Shown here: piece after piece, positions 32,608 through 43,855 of the stretch
Layout: every line of letters begins with the position of its first letter
Numbering within the stretch: position 1 is the stretch's first letter
NCBI GenBank assembly: GCA_020726505.1
Contig: JAHLEZ010000001.1
Coordinates: 4,836,001 to 4,900,000 of the forward strand
Length of the DNA stretch: 64,000 nucleotides
Direction: 5' to 3'
Source: Leptodontidium sp. MPI-SDFR-AT-0119
Lineage: Eukaryota > Ascomycota > Leotiomycetes > Helotiales > Leptodontidiaceae
Notes under the pieces: generated by a model
The model's database searches: none
What the model saw: only the letters and a program-made list of their open reading frames with translations
What the model was told of the DNA's origin: nothing
Translations under genes and position numbers: made by a program

Positions 32608-33827
32608 TAATCTCGATTCTGGTTTAGGGAGAGCTTGGGGTCTTGGGTTCGCTTCAATTGTCTGTGGTATATTCGATTACTGTTTGACATGGAGGGGTAA
32701 GTTAGGGCGGGGTCGAGACGCCAAGCTTACTTACTAGGTGCTGTCCTCGCTCGCCCAGCGAACAGCCTGGTGTTCTGCAAGGAAATATTTAAAGTACATA
32801 GGTAGGTAGGTAGGCAAGTTTTGAGCACTTTACACATATCGTATGATCAGTTTATTACTCAATCATAGACTTTAGAATAGAGAAATGGGATGCACGGCCC
32901 TTCTCCCCCTTATTTGCTAATCAACAACAGCGACTCCAGCAAGTTCAAGCGAGTGTGCGGCATATGATCAAGTAGAGAAAGCTTCCCAAAGAATAATGCC
33001 TAGAGGCAAGTTGCATTTTGGTTCTAGCACAATTACGACCCATTCTTTCGTTTCAAAGCCGCAATAAAAGTTATTTTCGTCTCAAAACTACTGTCAGACT
33101 TAACAGCACTTACTTTCTCTTCACAACGACTCCCAAGCCTGTACTCGTCTGTTGCCAAGAGAGTCAAGCGAGCCCCTTTTTCTTTTGCGAAAAGTATCGA
33201 GCCCCGTCCTCAAAAATCTGAATCGACTAGACAAGTTTACGAAGACCACTTAGTGGCTCCCAAGAGGAAAGACACAATTGTCAGGATCCATAACCTTGTT
33301 CGCCTCGTATGCTTCTCTGTTCAATTATTAATCAATCCGATTTCAAGAAGTAGTCGGCATACCTACCTACCCCATGATAATAAGTAAAAGGCAAAAACTA
33401 AAACAAAACTTAACCGAGGACGATCATAATATACAATGCTATAGAAAATCAGACTACGAGATCATGTTTCGAGCGAACTTAAAAGCGATACGAAGGCTGA
33501 AATTCTCGCAACGATTTAAGGAAACAATCTAGAGATGGTGAGGCATTGCCAAGTACTTAGTCAATCCTTTTCACACGTTCACAAATAGCCCAGAATGAGA
33601 AGGGTGGTGGTTTTTGCTAACCGGGTATCAAATCGTCAACCCGAGTAGTGAAATTTGCCCCGTTTGTGCCAATGACCTATGTACAGATTGTACGTGCAGT
33701 ACCAGGCGTCCCCAGCACTCCACATACAGAAGAAATGAAATTATGGTCCCATTCCAAAAAGACTCCAAGCCTCCAACTCCTCATAAAGACAACCTCCAGC
33801 CCGCACCCTGGTGATTTCCATGAGCAT
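32608..33827. other. Intergenic, 1.2 kb
   Basis: Holds a (TAGG)4 microsatellite at 32799-32814 in the acetyltransferase promoter. The rest has short non-coding frames only. Confidence 0.5.
32799..32814. repeat. (TAGG)4 microsatellite
   Basis: Four uninterrupted TAGG units about 190 bp upstream of the acetyltransferase start codon. Confidence 0.85.
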
Positions 33828-35600
33828 CTAGCCGGTTTGACCGTTGTTTTCAATGAATGCTTCTGTCCACGTCGTATTTTTGAGTGCACCTTCGGCGAGA
33901 TTGCCTCTTTTCACTTGGTAGAATCGAGCCTGGTCGTCCCATCCCACAGCCGAAATTGGAGCACCTACGAAATCTGCTGTGGCCCAGAGATGGTTGCGTC
34001 CTGGCTGCGGAGCCCATGATGTATTTATTGTTTTGGAGGCGCCGGAACCGAGGAATTCGTAGATTCCTGCGTCAAGACCAGTGTAGTAAACATGCAGTTG
34101 ATCTTGGGATACTGTGTACGCAGCACCAAGACCAGATCTTGGGTTCCAGTTGTCAATGAGATCAGGCGACACGATAGAGGCTATAGGTAGGCTATCAGCT
34201 TGAGGTTTCATGAAGTGGGGGAAAGGGAATATTACGTTTCGTCCAGGTATCAGCAGTCCATTGCATTTTGAAGAGGGCTTTCGTCAATCCGTCGACGTAA
34301 AAGACGTTGATATTGTTTGTCGTCGAATTGACGTTGACGGCTGCAATGGAAGAGGCGTTTAGGCCTGCGCCACCGATTGGCTCTCCTAGGTTGAATCCTG
34401 AGTTGTCTCCCTGCAATTCCGAAATGTATCCATTTTCGTCGTGGTAATAGACTCGCCAATCTTGTGCGTTGTTGACGTTCACAGCTGCAAGCCCTGTAAA
34501 GTTGCTAGGGGCGATCTGGGTCGGAAGATAGCAGTTCGCAATCGTGTTGCACTTGACGGAATTCGGGGAGCAGGTGATCGCAGACATCGTGATGTTGTTG
34601 ACACCAGATAAATAGAAAAGGTTCAACTGCGAAGATGTGCATCAGCAAAAGAAAGCTTGCCCAAAATTATTTAAGATCACGTACCATTACGACTCCGGTC
34701 GACGAATCAACTTCAGTAGTAGCTGAAAGTGGAGATCCTATCTTGGGTTGGATGTTCAACTTGACTGGCTGTTCGGGTTGAAACGTTTGTCCATCCAGAC
34801 TGATCTGGAGATTTATGCCACCCGTGGAATTCTGCCAGAGTACATGCGTGTTCCACGTCATTCCATCGTTCAAAAACAAGCCTGAGCTGGCAACGCTGTT
34901 CAGTGTGTTGTTTGTGGTTACCCTGACCGTCGGTATGCTCGCAGTATTGGTCCTCGCCGATTTGCTCTCTGTGTGTCCAATGACCCCTACGACTACTCCA
35001 ATCACCAGAATGCCCAATCCCAGAATGGCGATAATCCATAGTATATGTCTCTTCCAAAAAGGCCGTGGTTTAGGTCGAGAAGGGAGTTCCGTATCCGCGT
35101 ATCCTGGAGGCGCCACAAGAGGAAGCATTGGAGGCATTGGAGGCATCGGAGGCAACTGTGCCATTGGGGGAGCAGCTAGAACCACTTCTGGTGCATGTGA
35201 TGGTCTTCTGTTTGGCTCGACAACCTCCATTCCTTGTCCCACCGGCGCTACCATGACAATCTTCTCATCCGAATAGATGATCTGCTCCACCGGGGAGAAC
35301 ACTGCCATATTCCTTTGGCCGTCGGTTGGGGTCTGTAACGGCGACACTGGCGAATTTGAGTACGGCCGATCCAGATCTTGATTGCCCTGAACTGGGTGAG
35401 CGGATTTCAGATTATAAAAACATGCTATAGAAAAGCGATTGGAGTCGTCCTGTTGGTCATGTCTTGATCAACGGGGTTCTCCAACTAGTGATTCCATCAT
35501 TGACGGCTGATAGGAAGTAGTACAACGAGGAGTTTATGGTACTATGAGTTTCCCTTTGTTGACGACGATGGGATGTAGACACAAGAGAGTGACTTACCAT
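33828..35600 (-). CDS. Membrane-anchored fucose-specific-lectin-like protein
   Basis: Proposed exons 35600-35598 (only the ATG), 35386-34685, 34626-34236 and 34180-33828, giving 482 residues. Introns are 211, 58 and 55 nt, all in phase. Residues 1-105 are a Pro-rich cytoplasmic-type tail with NQDLDRPYSNSPVSP, as in other fungal members. A transmembrane helix follows (HILWIIAILGLGILVIGVVVG). The outer part has repeated beta-propeller-like blades: DWRVYYHDENGYISEL, INVFYVDGLTKALFKMQW, LHVYYTGLDAGIYEF and ISAVGWDDQARFYQV. These resemble the fungal fucose-specific lectin repeats, and several N-glycosylation sites are present. The type II orientation and sugar binding are inferred. If the tiny first exon is wrong, the next in-frame ATG is at 35308. 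Confidence 0.75.
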
Positions 35601-38261
35601 CTTGAAATGAGTTCGGCGGTTTGAAGATACAACTCTAGGCAGGCTTCAGATGGAGAAAAGAAAGTAAGGAGGCAATTAGGCTTCCGAAAGTAAGTGATCA
35701 ACGCTATAACATAATTCAACAAGTAAGTAAGAGGGCGGCCAAGATGCACCGAGTAAAGGAATGACGAGAAAAGAGTGTGGATGGAACCAAAGGGTTTGAG
35801 AGAATGAAGCTTCAGAAAGAAGTAAGAGAAAGATCTCCGTGAGATTACTATCGGTTGACAGGCCCGTGTCTCATTTGAAGCGAGAAAGACATCTTCTGCA
35901 TGAATTCTTGATCGCATTCGGATGGTGTACTGTAGGGCTGGAAGGGTAAAAATGTGGGCCATGACATGACAGGCCAAGACTGAAGCATCCAAACCTCAAA
36001 ACCGGCAAGTCTCTCTCCACTGGACTGCTCTAGCCAGCTCGCTATCCCAACTGTGGCGCAGATTCCCCAAGAGTTAACTGACAGCGGCTCATCTCCTGGT
36101 CAAGGAGTGTTTGGTGGCCCTCGTCTGAAGAGGTTCTGACTCGTGTGAGGTTCTCGCAAGCTGGAAAGAAGTCTAGATGAAGGGACTTGCCAAAGTACAC
36201 AAGCTCTGGAGACATGGGTTATGCCTCCATACTAAACTCAATTTAGATGGATATGTACTCAGATTAAGGTTTGGCGTATGCCGGATTTTAGACGGTCTCG
36301 AGACGTTTGGGTTGGATGGACTAATCGATGGTATCAGATCACCATGTTGTCTGTGCTTCCCTAATCCCAATCAAAGGATTCTTCTCGGAGGCTCAGCCAT
36401 CATTTGTTTTTAATGAATGTCGTTGCCAGTTTCTCTCCTCTTCCTTTACATTTCGGTGTGCCCGAGATTGTGCTATGTGACAGAGACAGAGGCTTTGGGA
36501 TGTGTTAATAAGAGGCACGTTATCTTATTCTGTTTCATGCCGTTTCGTTTCCACAAGCACACTAACTACTAAGAGAACTTAGCAGGCAGAGTTGCATAAA
36601 AGGGGGGGGTTATATTTGGTGATAAAGCTGAACGATGTTGATAAAAAAAGGCTCAGAAAAGTCAAATGCCAGAGTTCGGACTCGACGTTACTCCGTCCAG
36701 AATCCATAGCGTCCACACCAAGGGCTTGGGCGGTATGAAAAGTACGGCGCCTTGGCCACCTCGTGACCTTGGAACAGCAGCCCTGAGCACGGTCAGTACC
36801 CCCGCTATTCTATCAATTCGAAACTGGCAGCTTCACTTCCGTTCTCCATCAGAAATTCGCAACCCCGCTATTCACCCCTTTCTGCTCCGTGCTTACCTCA
36901 ATTCCCTCAGCCCCAGATCCGGTGCACACAGGTCGGGGCCACCGGACTCCAACTGTCCGGCATGACCGCTGTTGGCATTCGCACAGCCTCAAGCAGGAGC
37001 CTCATCGAGCCCTATGCTGGCTATGAAGACGATTCTTAGCAAGAGCCAGGGCGGCCCAGGAAGTGCTGAGAGGCCGTTTCTGATATTTTCATAAGTAAGG
37101 CTCGCGACTTATAAATGGCAGACAGCATCTTCATCCTGTTTCTGGTATTTCTGTCTGTTTCTACTGTCAAATATTGTGCCAGAGTGAGCCTTGGCCATGG
37201 CTTCAGATGGCATGTCAATGCGAGTCTTTGGTTCTCACAGAAAGGACATTGACTTTGTGTGTCTCGACTTCAGTCTACTCGAGCTCATATATTGAATGGT
37301 TTCTCAGATATGTCTACTGTGTGGGAGACCCAAAAACTGTATTTCCATCTCTTCTTCGTCGTTAGCTAGTCGCTTTTTGTTCTTCATTGCTGCACATTTG
37401 TGCTCCTAGCATTTTAGTTTAGTTTGCTTCATTTTGTTGGTAGTATATCAAAACATTGGGGGACCACTGCGGTTTAGCCTTCCATATGCTTTTGGATCAG
37501 ATAGTCTGCTTCACAAAATTGTCGTATCTTCTACTTAATTACGAAGTTACGTTGAAAAGATTTAGTCCTTGATTTTCTAAATTTCCAAAGCCTTGCGCTG
37601 CCTACCATTGTTCATTCAAGAACAAGAACACCGAAATTTCATGGCGCTCCACGCTTATAGGATTAATAACTCATAGCTCGAGAAGTAGGCGAACATTCTT
37701 TTCTTCTCGAGCAATCTTGAAGCAACTTTCGTACCAATCAGGAAGCCGGTTCTGGACACGAGTGAGTGTTGTGGGAACTGGAATACGCGCCTGCCTCACA
37801 GCTGTCACCTGGTCATTGATGAAGCCAGACGAAGGCGCAGCTCCTCAAGACTAGGGTATACCTAGCACTGCGGTTCTTAACACAGGGCTACAATGCGCTG
37901 TAGTGCGCTGTATATTATTTGCACTTTGAGGAGGCAATGTCATACATAGCCTTGGCTCGGGTCTCAGCTACCACCACGGCTAATCACTTTATTCCATTAC
38001 GTTTTTAGATCAACCCCGCAGATCTATATATCACATAGTCCGCCCCAAGAATTGGAGCAAATTCCGACTTCCCTTCACTCTTTCACTCTACAATACCAGC
38101 GACATTGCACTTTAAAACTCTCCCGTCTTGTCTTCACCCCCGTCGCATCTGGGCATCTTCCTATTCTCGAACCTCGCGGTTGACCGACAAGCTTGGGCTT
38201 TCTCCCCTGTCGATGGCAGTTGCCCATGATATTGACATCTCCTAGTCGTTGACGCGTTCTC
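35601..38261. other. 2.66-kb interval without a supported gene
   Basis: Only short frames (for example 35594-35992 minus and 36666-36965 plus) without domains. It includes a G8 run at 36602-36609. The first part should contain the lectin gene promoter. I see no transposon ends or RNA genes. Confidence 0.45.
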
Positions 38262-39630
38262 TTATTCTCGCTGATCCTCCATTTCTTGGATGCTTTGAAT
38301 GGTTGGCAAGGACGGGCTTTCTCTGCTACTCCCCAATCCAGCTCCTTCATTCGTCCCCGAACGGCTCATCAACCTTTTCCAGTCCTCGACCTGTCCATTC
38401 CTCCATTGCATCATTTCAGCCACTATTTGGTTCTGAGATTCTATAATGCTTGAATTTACAGTGCACAACATGGTCTCCACGAACACTCTGTCCTTGTTGG
38501 CTTCTTTGGTCAACACGCACAGCAGCCACGCCAACGACCGCCCTTGTGGAGGAGAAAATGACCGCCCCTGTTGCGGAAGGTGACGATAGGATTCCAATGA
38601 GGTCCTTGATCCCGTAGGTGCGATTGATCGAGCCCGAGTCTGCCGGGACTGGGGAGTCCGGGCGTTGCTCCAGTGGGGCTTCCAACACGATTTCTCCACA
38701 GATCTCATCCAGTTGTATACATCGTCATCGGCCGATGAAGGATTGGCTTCGAGCAAAAGCCTCAGGCTGTTGCGTACGTATGGAGGGGTAGAAGATTGAT
38801 TGACGTAGTCTTCAAAGCACAGTTTGACCTGGGCCAACTCTGTTTTCCTTCGTTCTGATGAAGTGTTTGGTTAGCTTCATCCTGCACCGGACCATGTGTA
38901 CGAGTTCTGTTTAGAACATACCAGCTAGAATTTCTGAGCGAAGACACTCCAGAGGCGTTCTGGTCACATCCTGGTTGCCATTGGTCCGACTCCAATCCCA
39001 GACCATACTCTCTATCTCGACCTTGAAAACTTCTTTCCAGCCAAGAACGAGACTAACATTGGCAAGCTGGTGAGCCCTCTCTCTGAATCCTCGAGGTTTA
39101 CGATTCCAGCACCATGATTGTGGTCCCTTTGTCTCAACGCCATGTCGCCGTGGTAATGGTAATGGCCAGGGCTGCGTTTCTCTCACAATTTCAAACAAGG
39201 TATGCTGGCCATCACCATCTGGGGCAAGTAATTGTTCATCGACCGGTTTCTTTGCCGTCACCTGCCTAGCAACATCGATTTCGTCTGGGATGACCCGGAA
39301 GTGCCAAATTGCGCTACAAAATTTCGAATACTCCTCAACGTCCACGCTATCTCCGTCTGTTGCCAGTCCCCCCAATTTGCGAAGCATCGAGTCGACCGTG
39401 TCCGAGCCAAAATATTTAGAGACGTCTTCCCCAAAACAGTTCCGAAGATCAACGGTCCACCGTGGCTGGGCATCGTTCTTGATTTGCAGGAGGTTTAGAT
39501 CAATAGCGGGTGACTTGTTGAGCATCAAGGCGACCTCGTCAGGGCTGAAATCCGAACTATCGCTTCCATGCGGGCGGTTCACAACTTCGATGTGCGTAAA
39601 CACCTTGCGTGTTGAATTGCTTGCGTTCAT
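38262..39630 (-). CDS. Unrecognised two-exon protein-coding gene
   Basis: Exons 39630-38922 and 38854-38262 are joined by removal of a 67-nt intron with a strong GTATGT donor and a GCTAACC branch site. They give 433 residues and keep phase. The first exon has coding character (DFSPDEVALMLNKSPAIDLNLLQ, WTVDLRNCFGEDVSKYFGSDT, VSLVLGWKEVFKVEIESMVWDW). The second continues YVRNSLRLLLEANPSSADDDVYNWM and ends in a probable helix, SSIIESQNQIVAEMMQWRN. I see no known domain, signal peptide or membrane segment. The frame is open upstream of the ATG (IEDIDNAPIRKVT), and a further open frame at 39902-39702 may be an earlier exon, so the N-terminus is uncertain. Confidence 0.5.
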
Positions 39631-40394
39631 CGTTACCTTTCGGATAGGCGCATTATCGATATCCTCAATGAAGGTGTTTTGGAAGACCGTGGTATGTCAT
39701 ATCAGACTGATGCAGAGCTCAGAGCGAGCCGGCAATCCGCACAAGAGTGATAATGGCTCTGATTTGCTATCTTGCTTGACTCCCAGGCTTTGCGGGCGTG
39801 ACGGATCTTGGATTCAAGTTCGATCCAGGTATCAAGAGGTATTTTCACTGACGGTATTGGAGCTGTCCCTGTTTTCAAGTTGACATGAGTTGTTCTATGC
39901 AAGGCAAGGCCGCCCGTTCATCAGGTCCGCCCCTCCAGAGCAGCCGATGACCACGAACGATGACTTACTAGGAGCCGCCGATAAGGAAAAGAGCTCGCGA
40001 GGTGTCTCAATGGGTTCACCGGTCAATCCTAGCATAGCTCGTCGTGCTGGTTGGTCAGTAGCTGTGGCGGGGCGTAATGCCCTTTCAGCTATGCAAGCCT
40101 CTGGACCAGATTCGGGTGCCCAGCGTCCGAGGCGCAACAGTCTGCCCTGTCCTCCCAAATACACCCTGTTGTATGGTCTTGACCAGTCACCACGAGAGCA
40201 GGAGAGGGCATGGCGGCGCGGGGACCCAAAGAGACACAGTTCTTTCTCTCTCTCGCGGTCTTTAGTTTCAGGCCGTGCGGCAGCCTGATGTAACTGTAAA
40301 ATCTTCTCAATTTCTCATCTTTCTTCTATCTTTCTCTTTCTCTACTTCTGAGAGCGGCTTTCTACTACACGGAATCTGTCATTGGCATTTAAAA
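39631..40394. other. Divergent interval upstream of ammonium transporter
   Basis: Promoter region for the transporter. On the minus strand at 39702-39902 there is a plausible extra exon of the neighbouring gene (VKIPLDTWIELESKIRHARK), which I could not connect by a good intron. Confidence 0.4.
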
Positions 40395-42611
40395 ATGGCA
40401 TCTGTTACATTATATGTCTCTTTACCATCTCCAAATGTGTCTCAAGTCTCGACGGCGTATTCGAATATCCTTGCGCACCCTGAACAATTTTACCAGGTCA
40501 GTACTCTTGCTCTACATGCATTTAGTCAAACAGCCAGGATATCTCTGAACACCATGGCATTATTTAGGGATCTGATATTGTTTGGATGATGATTTCCTCG
40601 GCTCTCGTGTTCATAATGATTCCAGCTTTGTCACTTATATATGCCGGGTTGGGTAACAGGTCATTTGCAATGACCTTGTTTCGACTTCCACTCATCACTG
40701 CTGCTTTTATTGGCTTCCAAGTACGCTCTCTGGTTTTGATTGTAGCCTCTTAGCAGCCTACTAATCGCGTACAGTGGGCATTATGGGGATACGCCTTGAC
40801 GTTCACACAGTCGAATCTGTCAACAAGCTGGTGGGGTAGTGAGATGAGAGCATTTGCCCTGGCGGATGTTTTAGCTCGCCCTGTTGGTAGCGGTGATGGC
40901 ATAACAGGTACCTCCATACCAGAATTGGTGTACGTTGTATATGAGGGCATGTTCGCATCTTTCACGTAGGTTATTAACAACCAAGCATTGTGGAAGGACT
41001 TACTGAGCAATGGAGTGCAGCAATCGTTTGCGGCGGAACTATGCAACGAGTTCGCCCGGCTAGATTTCTCGTCTTCATTTCATTGTGGTCCGTACTGGTG
41101 TACTATCCCGTTGCAAGGTGGTCTTGGTATACAGATGGGTGGTCGAAGAAGCTTGGGATCATGGACTTCGCTGGCGGAACTCCCGTTCACATCGTGTCTG
41201 GCACAACCGTTGCCACATTCTCGATTTTCTGCTCCATCGAGCAGTACAAAAATCTCAAGGATCTTAAGGGAGCTGTTCAACAGGTATTCTTAGACGTTGC
41301 TGAATCCTTTATAACCCCCTGGAAAGAGCGCTTGGCCAATTCAGTCGAATTATATGATCTTCTCGCATCGATTATTGCATCGAAACGAAACAAACATCGT
41401 GAACGTCCCAGCTCGCACTCGGACGGCGAAAACGGAGATGCCACCAGCGAGGAGAATGTCAACGAAGACTGTTTGGATCATCAAGAGGCAATACCGCAGG
41501 ATCCTGAGCATGGAGTACCAAATAGCGTTCCGAACAGTGTACGTGGTGGTGAAGTGAACGACGCACCGGATGGTCCTCCCGCGCCGCGCCAGACTAGCAT
41601 AAGGCCGAGAAAATCAGAGAGCTACAGTATAAATTACGTCTTACTTGGAACTGCAATTCTATGGTTTGGCTGGGCTGGCTTCAAGTAGGTCCCTTTTTAT
41701 TTGTTTATTCTGCCGGGGCTGTTTCTTATGGAGTCCTGTCCATTTCGAAAAGCCTGCAAACCTCGACACTTGAAAGCAATAACACTAACTCTATCGTCTT
41801 CCTCCAGCGGCGGCTCAGCACTTGGAGGCAACTTACGAGCCGTTTCTGCATGGACATCGACACATGCAGCAGCAAGCTCAGGAGGTACAACGGCTGTCAT
41901 CTTGATATGGTGGCAGAAAAAGAAAGCGCGTGGAAGTAATGTTCGTGCGAAGCAGCCCTTCAGCAATATTACCGCATTGTATTTCTGTGATGGGGCACTC
42001 GCTGGGCTTGTTGCTATCACCCCCGGGGCAGGCTATGTGCGTAGATCACTTGGTATTTGCACATACATACGACAGGCTAACATCCCTCAGGTTCCAGTTT
42101 GGAGTGCCGTTATTTTTGGAGCCGTATCAACTCTCTTCGTCAACTTTTTCAGAGAGCCGGCTCGTATCATACTCAAGAACGACCCTTTACAGATATTTCT
42201 CCTTCATGCAGGCGCTGGGGTCGTCGGCATGAGTCTCACAGGTCTATTTGCAATGTGAGAAAGCCACTGGATAAATTTATTCCGTTCAAAATCACAATTT
42301 CTAACGTGAATAAAGCCAAACAACAATTGGTTTAGACGGCCACTCTAGAATTCCGCACGAGGGACAGTACACCCGCGGCCAACGGCTTGGGTCCGTATAC
42401 ACACACCAAACGCACATGTATGAAAGCTGACACGCAGTTCTTTAGGTACCAACTCGTGGACTCTGTTGCAGGAATATCCTATACTTTCGTCGTGACGATG
42501 CTAATTTTGTGTTTCATGAAGCTGGTTGTGCATTGTTTCGCGAGCAGTACCAGCCCAAATGATTTGGAGGATAATGACCCGCAAGCAGTCGAGATGCATG
42601 AATGGGTTTGA
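40395..42611 (+). CDS. Ammonium transporter (Amt/Mep/Rh family) with enlarged internal loop
   Basis: Eight exons: 40395-40496, 40568-40720, 40775-40965, 41016-41684, 41808-42036, 42091-42254, 42316-42390 and 42446-42611, giving 582 residues. All phases fit. Family signatures in order: DIVWMMISSALVFIMIPALSL, ITAAFIGFQWALWGYALTF, IPELVYVVYEGMFASFT, LVYYPVARWSW, MDFAGGTPVHIVSG, LLGTAILWFGWAGFNGGSA, DGALAGLVAITPGAGYV, LLHAGAGVVGM and LGYQLVDS. The conduction-pore residues are kept: Asp199 (DFAGG), and the twin histidines His207 and His487. The predicted role is ammonium uptake at the plasma membrane. A hydrophilic loop of about 125 residues (about 224-352) sits where most members have 10-20 residues. 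The donor of the seventh intron reads GTCCGT. A GTATAC donor three bases on, with another acceptor, would insert FFR instead. Confidence 0.85.
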
Positions 42612-43855
42612 TTTCAAAGGGTCTACAGGCTATTGAAGCTGTGGGGTACTGGATATCAGGTAGCTCTGTAAATAATATCGACTCCGTTCTTTCTTCCTTG
42701 CAAATTTCATCGCGTTTGAGGGTGTCTGCTAGGAATCGAATGTCAACTCAAACTAACCTAACGCTGTCCTGCTTCTGCTGCTGAAGGGGGCAATTGGCTT
42801 GCATGGAACCAAGATCTAGGACAGCTTGCTGCAAACCTCACAGTAGCCAAACAGGGCTTGCAGATGGCAGTGTGAAGGCACAACCCCGAAGCGCGCACTA
42901 GGCTTTCCAATGCAGAATGTGAGACATCCAGCTGCAACCTCGCCGTTGTGTGAATACCGACGGCGGTCACCGAAATACAAAGGAATCATTGGTCTACATC
43001 TCCAGGCGCTCTGGAAAAGCATAATGAAATATCGAACTATGACCGGTCTGCCTTCCCCAGTTTCTGACCAATTGTTACGCATATCCTTATCTTGTCCGGC
43101 TCAGACTGCCTCACAGTCAACCTGGTGTGTTGTCGCCTGCATAAACGTCGTAACCGGGCGTACGCCACCATGTGACTCGGGGCGAAGAGGCTGCGGAAAT
43201 ATATGTGTGTCTCATGAGACACGCGTCCCTCACCGAATTGGAACCTCTCTCGAGATGTCACCAATCTGCCTCAAACTTGGGGATCTGGTGACTATGGCTA
43301 ATGGTAAAACCTTCAAATTCACGATAGAAACAGCAAGAATACTAGTCCGAAACGGAACGAAAAAATTGGCGGTGGAGGTCTGCAGTGTCCACAAAAAATT
43401 GAAAGCAGTGAGGCTCTGGCGACGTCAGAAGTGTTGAATGAGACGTCTAAAGGGAAGTGGCTTTAATGAGAATAAGGCTAAGGGGCGGGGCTAATCATCA
43501 CTACTTGTGTGACTTTCTGTTTGTTTAGATTTAGCGAGACTCGCTTATCTGTTCAAATGTTTTTATAGTCCATTTGAGAGGTTGTTCCGAGATCTTGTTC
43601 TGATATCAGTCATCAGTCATTCAACACATGCATTGGAAATGTGTATACCTGAGCAAATGACATGCGTGACTCTTAATCGCAGCGTCAGGTCGATTTGGTA
43701 ACTCGAAGAAAAGTGGGCGGTAGCGACCAATATTGTTGGTCAGATCCATACTCTTTATTTTCTCCATCCTGGCTATGCTACAAGAATGTGAATCAGATGT
43801 CCTCCAACCGGTCATATTTGGCCAAAACGATTTCAGGCCCGTAAACCCCATTGAT
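42612..43855. other. Intergenic between convergent genes, 1.24 kb
   Basis: A 175-codon ATG frame at 42910-43437 has no family resemblance and mixed composition. I treat it as chance. No repeats or RNA genes are seen. Confidence 0.45.

Noticed and set aside
36666..36965. 99-codon frame in the 2.66-kb gap
   Set aside because: Pro/Ser-rich with no features. Its ATG has no supporting context.
42345..42365. TCTAGAATTCCGCACGAG, which resembles a cDNA cloning adaptor
   Set aside because: It differs from the adaptor, lies in phase inside exon 7 of the ammonium transporter (DGHSRIPHEG), and the flanks are genomic coding sequence.
42910..43437. 175-codon ATG frame on the plus strand
   Set aside because: No domain, mixed composition, and no splice or family support. 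Likely chance.
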